From DASVDK01 sp036381125 [NCBI: Thermodesulfobacteriota bacterium] (GTDB lineage: Bacteria; DASVDK01), in contig DASVDK010000310.1 in the NCBI GenBank assembly GCA_036381125.1, positions 1 through 11,568 of the forward strand: a stretch of 11,568 nucleotides of DNA, written 5' to 3'. Position 1 is the stretch's first letter; each line of letters begins with the position of its first letter. The position numbers were made by a program, and so were the translations under genes. This document shows, piece after piece, positions 1-6,487 of this stretch. The notes under the pieces are model-generated. The model saw nothing but the letters and a program-made list of their open reading frames with translations. It was not told the origin of the DNA and ran no database searches.

Positions 1-1
1 C

Positions 2-223
2 AAGACGCTCGACCTCGTCGGCGACCTCGCGCTGCTCGGGATGCCGCTTCGGGGGCGCGTGGCGGTGGCGCGCGGCGGGCACGCGCTCCACACCCGCCTC
101 GTCGCGGCGCTCCTGGCCGACGAGTCGGCGTGGCACCTCGAGGGGGCCGGCGAGGCGCCCCGCCGCCACCGGGAGCGGCCGCGTCGGCTGCTCGCCGCCC
201 AGCCGGCCGCCGCCCTGGGCTAG
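2..223 (+). CDS. lpxC: UDP-3-O-acyl-N-acetylglucosamine deacetylase, C-terminal end (partial)
   Basis: The open frame enters from the left edge and encodes the last 73 residues. It begins KTLDLVGDLALLG and continues to a GGHALH motif, which is the C-terminal active-site region of LpxC, the cytoplasmic zinc deacetylase that commits UDP-acyl-GlcNAc to lipid A synthesis. Known family residues can be placed: the first visible Lys matches the Lys after the zinc-binding His of the HKxLD motif, D4 the zinc-ligand Asp, D8 the catalytic Asp, and H27 the late catalytic His. The 19-residue spacing from D8 to H27 matches the E. coli enzyme. The frame ends at TAG 221-223 after an Arg/Ala-rich tail longer than the usual end. 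Its presence implies an LPS-containing outer membrane. The remainder lies outside the window. Confidence 0.9.
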   Translation, partial: KTLDLVGDLALLGMPLRGRVAVARGGHALHTRLVAALLADESAWHLEGAGEAPRRHRERPRRLLAAQPAAALG

Positions 224-240
224 CCACCGGGCCCGGCCCC

Positions 241-304
241 GGGGTCAGGCCGTTACGCCGCCCGTCGTTGCGGCCCGGCGCGGAAAAACTCGAGACCTGA
301 CCCC
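241..304. repeat. REP/RAYT-like palindromic element
   Basis: A 9-bp perfect inverted repeat, GGGGTCAGG (241-249) and CCTGACCCC (296-304), bounds a 64-bp segment. Inside it is a second stem, GCCGC (257-261) with GCGGC (270-274), and an A-rich run (284-288) next to CTCGAGA. Read on the minus strand it starts GGGGTCAGGTCTCGAG. From general knowledge, short elements opening with GGGGTCAGG recur in high-GC environmental genomes near IS200-like REP-associated tyrosine transposases. No transposase is present here, so it would be a non-autonomous copy. It sits between lpxC and ntrY and could also act as a transcript-end hairpin. Confidence 0.5.
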
Positions 305-307
305 ACG

Positions 308-336
308 TTGCGTTTTCCTCCCGCGGACGGTAGATT
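308..336 (+). promoter_or_regulatory. candidate promoter for ntrYX
   Basis: TTGCGT (308-313) and TAGATT (331-336) are separated by 17 bp and resemble a weak sigma-70 promoter, with 3/6 and 4/6 consensus matches. The expected start would fall near position 343, at the first base of the 24-bp palindrome, giving a leader of about 42 nt before the ntrY GTG. The match is weak, so the call rests mainly on position. Confidence 0.3.
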
Positions 337-342
337 TGGGCC

Positions 343-366
343 CCGCGCTCCCCCGGGGGAGCGCGG
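343..366. promoter_or_regulatory. perfect 24-bp palindrome in the ntrY leader
   Basis: The left arm CCGCGCTCCCCC (343-354) is the exact reverse complement of the right arm (355-366), with no spacer. It ends 7 bp before the GGAGG ribosome-binding site (374-378). As DNA it could bind a dimeric repressor over the start site. As RNA it would form a 10-bp stem capped by CCGG just upstream of the ribosome site. Neither role is shown. Confidence 0.5.
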
Positions 367-384
367 ACCGTCCGGAGGCTTCAC

Positions 385-2675
385 GTGACGCGATCGACCC
401 CCCCGGCATCCCGATGTCCCGGCGCCGCGGACGAGCACGCCGCGGAGCACGTGCGGCGCCGGCGCGAGCGCGTCCTGATCGTCGTCACCGGCGTCTCGAT
501 CCTCCTGCTGGTCGCGCTCCAGAGCTTCCTCTCCCAGGCAAGCCGTACGTCGCTCTCCGGGATCGGCAACCTCCTCGTGTACGGCTTCATCAACGTCAAC
601 GTCATCCTGATGTTGCTGTTGATGTACCTGGTCATCCGCAACCTGGTGAAGCTCCTCCTCGAGCGGCGCCAGCGGGTGCTCGGGGCCCGGCTGAGGACCC
701 GGCTCGTCTCGGTCTTCGTCCTCCTCTCGCTCGCGCCGACGATCGCCCTCTTCGCCGTGAGCGCGGTGTTCGTCCGGTCGAGCATCAACAACTGGTTCAT
801 CGCCACGGTCGAGAACTCCCTGGCCGAGTCGCTCGAGGTGGCCGAGGCGTACTACGAGAGCGCCCAGGAGCGGGCGATCCACGACGCGCGCACCATGGCG
901 CGGACGATCGCCGATCAGCGCTACACGGCGCCCGAGAACCGGATCGCGCTCGAGAACTTCATCAGGCGCCGCCTGGTCGAGCTGAACCTGGCGGGGGTTG
1001 AGGTCTGGTCGGGCCGGCAGACCCTCCTGGCGAGCACCGCCGACCCGAACATCGTGGCCGAGGCGGAGGCGCCCCGCGCCCCGCGGGAGGGGTACGACGG
1101 CGTCGCGGTGGGGCGCAACTACCCGTCGCCCCAGGGGGGGCTCTTCATCCGCGGGATCGCGCCGATCCAGCTCCCCGGCGGCCCGGTGCAGGGCGTCGTG
1201 GTGGCGAGCCTCCACATCCCGCGCAACCTCGTCCAGAAGGTCGGCGACATCCGGGCCGGCTTCGACGAGTACAAGACGCTCAAGATCCTCAAGCAGCCGA
1301 TCAAGTCGTCCTACGTCCTCACGCTCCTCCTGGTGACGCTCCTCATCATGCTGGCGGCCACCTGGTTCGGGTTCCGGCTGGCCAAGGAGCTGACCGGGCC
1401 GGTGCAGGAGCTGGCCGAGGGGACCCGGCGGGTCGCCGAGGGGGACCTCGACTTCCGGCTCCAGGTCAGGTCGGACGACGAGGTCGGGATGCTCGTCGAG
1501 TCCTTCAACCGGATGACGAGCGATCTCAAGACGAGCAAGGCCGAGCTGACGCGCGCGAACACGGAGCTCAGGGCGAGCAACGTCGAGCTCGACCGCCGGC
1601 GCGCCTACATGGAGATCGTGCTGCGGAACATCGGCGCGGGGGTCATCGCGCTCGACCGCGAGGGGGTCGTCACCGCGTTCAACACGGCCGCCGAGCGGCT
1701 CCTCGGGCTCGACGCGGGGCTGGTCGTCGGCCGGCCGTACCGCGAGGCCTTCACCGCCGACGAGACGGCGCTCGTGCGGAACCTCATCCACGAGCTCGGC
1801 GCGGCGGAGTCGGACGCCATCGAGCGGCAGGTGAAGCTCACGGTGGGCGACAAGACGCTGACCCTGCTCGTCAGCCTCACGCTCCTGCGGGACGAGCGGC
1901 ACCACTACCTCGGGCTCGTCGTCGTGTTCGAGGACCTCACGGAGGTGCTCAAGGTACAGCGGATGAGCGCCTGGCGCGAGGTGGCGCGGCGGATCGCCCA
2001 CGAGATCAAGAACCCGCTCACGCCGATCCAGCTCTCGGCCCAGCGGCTGCGCCGGCGCTACCTCGAGAAGCTCGACGGCGACGCGGCCGTCTTCGACGAG
2101 TGCACGTCGACGATCATCAAGCAGGTGGACGAGCTGAAGACGCTGGTCAACGAGTTCTCGAACTTCGCGCGGCTGCCGGCGGTCAACCCGCGCCCCTCGG
2201 ACCTCAACGTCATCGTGCGCGAGGCGGTGGCGCTCTACCGCGAGGCGCACAAGGCCGTGGCGTTCCGCGTCGACGAGGAAACCGACCTGCCGGTGATCGA
2301 CCTCGACCCCGAGCAGATGAAGCGCGTTCTCATCAACCTGCTCGAGAACGCCGTGGCCGCCATCGTCGGCGAGGGAGCGGTCGCCGTGTCGGGGACGGGG
2401 GCGCCGGCCGCGGCGCCGGCGGGCGAGGTGGTGGTCACGACCCGCGTCGACCCGGAACGACAGGTCGTCCGCCTCGAGGTGACCGACACCGGGTGCGGCA
2501 TCCCGGCCGAGATCCGGGGCCGCCTGTTCGAGCCCTACTTCTCGACCAAGAAGAACGGCACCGGGCTCGGGCTCGCCATCGTGAGCACGATCGTCGCCGA
2601 CCACAACGGGTACATCCGGGTGAAGGACAACGAGCCGCGCGGCACGCGGTTCATGATCGAGTTGCCGTACCGGCC

Positions 2676-2679
<4 letters not shown>
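385..2679 (+). CDS. ntrY: NtrY-family nitrogen-regulation sensor histidine kinase
   Basis: This 764-residue protein starts at GTG 385, six bases after a GGAGG site (374-378). Hydrophobic segments at about 30-50, 67-88, 107-129 and 309-333 give the NtrY layout of three N-terminal helices, an extracytoplasmic sensor region (about 131-308) and a fourth helix. HAMP follows (about 331-383), then a coiled stretch, a PAS domain (about 405-520) and the kinase core. The phospho-acceptor is H539 in RIAHEIKNPLTPIQ. The ATPase domain shows the N-box NLLEN (N655), G1 DTGCG (701-705) and G2 GTGLG (725-729), so it looks active. A short Ala/Pro/Gly-rich insertion lies at 662-680. It is coupled to ntrX by a GTGA overlap. 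The family is known for sensing nitrogen, redox or envelope cues; the signal here cannot be read from sequence. Confidence 0.92.
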
Positions 2680-4082
<1,403 letters not shown>

Positions 4083-4105
4083 GCCGGCACGCGGCGCCGC
4101 CCGGC
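4083..4105. terminator. hairpin between convergent genes
   Basis: The 24-bp gap between the ntrX stop and the opposing stop is almost wholly a nested inverted repeat. GCCGG (4083-4087) pairs with CCGGC (4101-4105), around the 10-bp palindrome GCGGCGCCGC (4091-4100). It could act as a bidirectional transcript-end structure. Neither strand has a U-tract, so it is not a classical intrinsic terminator. Confidence 0.35.
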
Positions 4106-4106
4106 G

Positions 4107-4793
4107 TCAGGCATCCTCCTCGTCGGCCCCGAGGATCGCGGTCGCGAGCCCCAGGTACTGCCGCAGCTCCTCGAAGTGGGCCGGGCGCAGCTCCCCGTTC
4201 GAGAAGCGGACCTCGGCCACGACCCCTCTCGACAGCGGCCAGGTGAAGACCCGCCCGCGCGTCGGGCCGTCGGCGGCCGGCGGGCTGCCGGACGGCCCGC
4301 CGGCGGGCGGCGCCGCGCGGGCCCCGTTGCGGGGCGAGGCCTCGAGCCCCGCCGCCGCCATCGTCTCCCGGAACGCGCGGATGGCGAGCCGCGCTCCCGC
4401 CTCCGAGAAGTGCCGGTCGAAGATCAGGTGCGAGCGGAGCGCGTCGTCGGAGGCGTCCCGGTGGCTGTCGTGGAGCTGCCGGAAGAGGTCCGGTCGCAAG
4501 GCGGCCTCGTGGAGCGCCCGCGTGAAGGCCTCCGAGCGCGCCGGCTCGAGCGCGAGCCGCATGCCGAGGTCCGAGACGCGCACCCCCTCGCCGTCGTCCT
4601 CGATCAGGCCGTAGCGCTTGAGCGAGGCGAGGCGCACGCGCGCCGGCCCCGACAGGCTCGCGTAGCCCCAGGCGCGCACCGCCACCCCCGCCGGAACGGT
4701 CGTTCGCTTCTCCTGCTTCCAGAGCGCCTGCGCGAGCCTCACGGCCGCCTCGAGCGGCAGGGCAGGGTAGTTGGGACTCCGGGTCCGCGGCAT
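4107..4793 (-). CDS. winged-helix-like protein of unknown function
   Basis: The 228-residue protein is read from ATG 4793. Residues 8-80 (NYPALPLEAAVRLAQALW, then a segment through YGLIEDDGEGVRVSDLG) look like a helix-rich winged-helix DNA-binding module that ends in a beta-wing-like VRVSDLG. A charged helical middle (83-150) follows, then a Pro/Gly/Ala linker (157-179) and a small C-terminal domain (about 181-218, RVFTWPLSRGVVAEVRF). I recognise this as a type usually annotated hypothetical, and assign no target. The frame stays open back to 5021, but I prefer 4793: codons upstream have about 72% G/C at third positions, visibly less than the near-saturated body, and they are full of repeats. 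The Shine-Dalgarno is weak. The gene converges on ntrX and diverges from the 129-residue gene. Confidence 0.75.
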   Translation of the reverse strand: MPRTRSPNYPALPLEAAVRLAQALWKQEKRTTVPAGVAVRAWGYASLSGPARVRLASLKRYGLIEDDGEGVRVSDLGMRLALEPARSEAFTRALHEAALRPDLFRQLHDSHRDASDDALRSHLIFDRHFSEAGARLAIRAFRETMAAAGLEASPRNGARAAPPAGGPSGSPPAADGPTRGRVFTWPLSRGVVAEVRFSNGELRPAHFEELRQYLGLATAILGADEEDA

Positions 4794-4887
4794 CGCACGC
4801 CTGCCATGCATCTCGCGAGCCTCGCAGGCGGCAGGCTTGCGCCGTCCGTCCAGGGGCGTCGGAGACGTGCCGAGGCGTCTTCGAGGC

Positions 4888-4926
4888 GTCTTGCGGCGCC
4901 TGCGCATCCCGGAGGCGCCGCGAGGC
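4888..4926. other. strong hairpin-forming inverted repeat
   Basis: GCGGCGCCT (4893-4901) and AGGCGCCGC (4913-4921) are perfect 9-bp arms around an 11-nt loop. Flanking bases extend pairing to 4888 and 4926 when G-T/G-U pairs are allowed, for about 14 pairs. It abuts the dyad at 4927 and overlaps the second tandem repeat. It could be a folded leader, part of a small RNA, or a protein site. Confidence 0.45.
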
Positions 4927-4941
4927 TCCACAGGCTGTGGA
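4927..4941. promoter_or_regulatory. 15-bp dyad, candidate operator
   Basis: TCCACAG (4927-4933) and CTGTGGA (4935-4941) are perfect 7-bp arms around one base. A matching half-site, CTCCACAG, lies at 4971-4978, 45 bp away in the same orientation. Symmetry, length and a repeated half-site suit a dimeric regulator, perhaps the adjacent winged-helix protein (inference). Confidence 0.4.
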
Positions 4942-5001
4942 ATCTCTGAGCGGCGAGGCGTCCTGGCAGCCTCCACAGACTCGCCAGGCGGGGGCTCGGT
5001 C

Positions 5002-5007
5002 ATTATC
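5002..5007 (-). promoter_or_regulatory. candidate -10 box for the winged-helix gene
   Basis: The minus strand reads GATAAT, 5/6 to the sigma-70 -10 consensus and one of very few AT-rich spots here. No good -35 lies 16-18 bp upstream. Transcription from here would give a leader of about 200 nt containing the repeats, hairpin and dyad. Confidence 0.25.
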
Positions 5008-5173
5008 TCAGGGTCAACCACGCACGGGCAGGCGACTCGGATTCGCAGCCCTCGTCGGTCGCGTGTGGCCCGAGGAGCGCCGCAATGCCGGCAGCACGAG
5101 GTCGATCGCCTCGCGGCCAGGCACCCGGCCGATCACGGCGCCTGACGGCCCTCGGGTTGCGGCGCGACGCAGG

Positions 5174-5212
5174 GCCAGCCGGCTGGCGCAGGGCGCCCGC
5201 GGCTCGGGCGCC
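5174..5212 (+). other. two tandem hairpins in the leader of the 129-residue gene
   Basis: GCCAGCC/GGCTGGC forms a perfect 14-bp palindrome (5174-5187). Five bases later, GGCGCCCG (5192-5199) and CGGGCGCC (5205-5212) form an 8-bp stem with a 5-nt loop. An alternative stem, GCGGC (5199-5203) with GCCGC (5210-5214), would exclude the second one. The structures end 23 nt before the Shine-Dalgarno, so they could be leader RNA control elements. No known riboswitch is recognised. Confidence 0.35.
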
Positions 5213-5248
5213 GCTCTTGCAGTCCGGCCCGGCAGAAGGAGGCACGCG

Positions 5249-5638
5249 ATGCGCGCCACGCTACGGGACCGTGGGCAGTACGAGCTGGTGGAGAACCACG
5301 GCCGGCTCCTCCTCGTGCTCGACGGCACGCAGTGGTTCAGCTGGCTGCCGGCGTCGGAGGCCGAGGCGCCCGCCATCGAGATCGACGAGCCGGAGGGCGC
5401 AGCCCGGACGGTGCGGCAAGGGGAGTTCTATCTCATGGACATCGTGGACGACCCGACGCTGCGCGACGGCCTGCACCTGTTCCTCGAGGGCGACGGCGCG
5501 TTCGACGAGGTGCTCCTGCCGGACGGGATCCCGACGGAGCACGAGGGGAAGACCGTGATCGCGACCGGCTACGCGGCGACACGCGAGGAGCTCGAGGCCT
5601 ACCTCGCGCCGCGCGACCGCGTCGTGCGCCCCGCCTGA
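5249..5638 (+). CDS. small acidic protein of unknown function
   Basis: The 129-residue protein starts at ATG 5249, six bases after a near-perfect AAGGAGG site (5236-5242). That site decides this start over the in-frame upstream codons, which look non-coding. The protein is rich in Asp and Glu and has no signal peptide or membrane segment, so it is probably cytoplasmic. The opening (YELVENHGRLLLVLDGTQWFSWL, residues 11-33) and the middle (QGEFYLMDIVDDPTLRDGLHLFLEG, 57-81) alternate hydrophobic and charged residues like a small beta-rich fold. The end (TREELEAYLAP, 111-121) looks helical. I do not recognise a family. It diverges from the winged-helix gene across a structured intergenic region and converges on the PhoU-like gene. 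The strong ribosome site suggests efficient translation. Confidence 0.8.
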   Translation: MRATLRDRGQYELVENHGRLLLVLDGTQWFSWLPASEAEAPAIEIDEPEGAARTVRQGEFYLMDIVDDPTLRDGLHLFLEGDGAFDEVLLPDGIPTEHEGKTVIATGYAATREELEAYLAPRDRVVRPA

Positions 5639-5639
5639 C

Positions 5640-5653
5640 GGCCGGGCCCGGCC
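5640..5653 (+). terminator. palindrome just after the small gene's stop
   Basis: GGCCGGG/CCCGGCC is a perfect 14-bp palindrome that starts one base after the TGA (5636-5638). The rest of this 92-bp convergent gap also holds GCCCGC (5705-5710) and GCGGGC (5712-5717) at the end of the opposing gene. No U-tract follows either, so termination is only suggested by position. Confidence 0.25.
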
Positions 5654-5730
5654 GGGTGGTGAGGCCGCCCGCCTCCGGCAGGACGACCCCGCTCACGACG
5701 CATGGCCCGCCGCGGGCAGGCCGGTCGCGA

Positions 5731-6324
5731 CTAGGCCGCCGTGGTCGCCCCCGTCCGCAGGCGCTGGCCGATCTGCCGGGCGTGCCACTCGAGCCCGCGC
5801 AGCGAGTCGAGGATGGCGAGGAAGAGCGACGAGGCCTGCGGCACGCAAACCCCCTCGACGAGCCGCCGCTCGTGGGCCTCCGCGAAGGCGGTCGCGCGGG
5901 AGCCGAGCGCCGAGCCCCTTCGCGCCACCGCGTCGAGCAGGAAGCGGTTGCGGGTCTCGAGCGCGTCGTGCACCAGCCGCATCAGCTCCGTCGCCCGGAT
6001 CATCAGCTCCTCGATCTCCGCCACCGCCCGGTCGGAGAAGGGGATGCCGTCGCGCAGGATGGTGCGCGCGCAGCGGAGGATCGTCTCCGCCTGGTCGCCG
6101 ATCCGCTCGAGGTGGCCGGGGACGAACTGCCAGGGGGTGCGCAGGAGGTCCGCGGTGAGGCGCTGCTCGGCCGCGTGGATGCCGGCGGCCAGCTCCTCGG
6201 CCCGCCCGAGCGCCGCCGCGTCGTAGTGCGTGAGGGCGCGGGCGAGCGTGGCGAGGAGCGCCTCCGCCTGGGCACACTGGTCGAGCAGCGCCTGCGGGGC
6301 CCTGGGGTGGGGATCGACCGCCAT
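5731..6324 (-). CDS. PhoU-like helical protein
   Basis: This 197-residue, wholly helical protein is read from ATG 6324, preceded by GAGGAGG (6336-6330) with a 5-base gap. Residues 71-83 (HLERIGDQAETIL) match the PhoU signature LERIGDHAENI, including its ExxxD metal-binding residues E73 and D77. A second, degenerate copy near the end (SLRGLEWHARQI, 174-185) lacks the acidic pair, so the usual two-bundle PhoU plan is only half preserved. PhoU proteins modulate phosphate transport and PhoR signalling; related domains also form the tails of Na/phosphate cotransporters. No pst, pho or transporter gene is nearby, so a direct phosphate role is not shown. The gene lies downstream of the PEGA gene on the same strand, with 143 bp between. 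Confidence 0.7.
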   Translation of the reverse strand: MAVDPHPRAPQALLDQCAQAEALLATLARALTHYDAAALGRAEELAAGIHAAEQRLTADLLRTPWQFVPGHLERIGDQAETILRCARTILRDGIPFSDRAVAEIEELMIRATELMRLVHDALETRNRFLLDAVARRGSALGSRATAFAEAHERRLVEGVCVPQASSLFLAILDSLRGLEWHARQIGQRLRTGATTAA

Positions 6325-6441
6325 GGTGGCCTCCTCGCCCGGCGCGGCCGGGCGTCGCGCGAAGCCTCGAGCGACCGGCCGGTGCGGCACGGAGCAAGCC
6401 GGGAGGTCGGGCAGGGTCGGCCGGGGCCCGGATACGCCACC

Positions 6442-6471
6442 ACTCTAGCGCGGCGTCGTGCGCGCGGTCAC
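6442..6471 (-). promoter_or_regulatory. candidate promoter for the PhoU-like gene
   Basis: On the minus strand, GTGACC (6471-6466) and TAGAGT (6447-6442) are 18 bp apart, with 4/6 matches to each sigma-70 hexamer. The -10 and spacer length equal those of the candidate promoter of the upstream PEGA gene. The -35 lies inside the inverted repeat at 6465-6487. Confidence 0.25.
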
Positions 6472-6487
6472 GGTCCGACCGTGACCG
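6465..6487. terminator. 11-bp inverted repeat across a stop codon
   Basis: CGGTCACGGTC (6465-6475) and GACCGTGACCG (6477-6487) are perfect arms around one base. They include the TGA of the PEGA gene and its last codons. Such a dyad could be a transcript-end hairpin for that gene or an operator for the next one. No U-tract follows, and an RNA hairpin would need its central pairs opened to form a loop. Confidence 0.4.

Larger units (their letters stand above)
4871..4964. repeat. three copies of an 11-bp direct repeat
   Basis: CGAGGCGTCTT occurs in perfect tandem at 4871-4881 and 4882-4892, and again with one change (CGAGGCGTCCT) at 4954-4964. On the minus strand, the sense of the winged-helix gene, the unit reads AAGACGCCTCG. 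The copies lie 78 to 171 bp upstream of that gene's chosen start, so they could be operator sites in its leader or promoter region. Confidence 0.55.
4794..5248. other. 455-bp structured divergent intergenic region
   Basis: This is the longest non-coding stretch in the window and separates two divergently transcribed unknown genes. From left to right it holds tandem 11-bp repeats (4871-4892), a long hairpin (4888-4926), a 15-bp dyad (4927-4941), a third repeat copy (4954-4964), a dyad half-site (4971-4978), a candidate minus-strand -10 (5002-5007) and two hairpins (5174-5187, 5192-5212). Short frames crossing it have no recognisable domain. It probably carries both genes' promoters and leaders, and a small RNA is possible. 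Confidence 0.5.

Noticed and set aside
253-2604. 783-codon open frame on the minus strand opposite ntrY
   Set aside because: It lies wholly antisense to a complete NtrY with all catalytic motifs, is an Arg/Asp/Leu/Val-biased translation with no domain, and is expected in GC-rich DNA where the opposite strand lacks stops.
2100-2675. N-terminal extension of the ntrX frame into ntrY
   Set aside because: The translation is Arg/Gly-rich and out of frame with the ntrY coding, while the receiver domain begins right at GTG 2676.
4927-4978. DnaA boxes or a replication origin around TCCACAG sites
   Set aside because: The best 9-mer matches only about 6 of 9 DnaA-box positions, and there is no AT-rich unwinding region or dnaA/dnaN context.
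4794-5021. 76-residue basic N-terminal extension of the winged-helix protein
   Set aside because: Third-position G/C is about 72%, well below the body, and the stretch is full of DNA repeats and hairpins. A real Arg/Pro-rich tail cannot be fully excluded; proteomics or start-site conservation would settle it.
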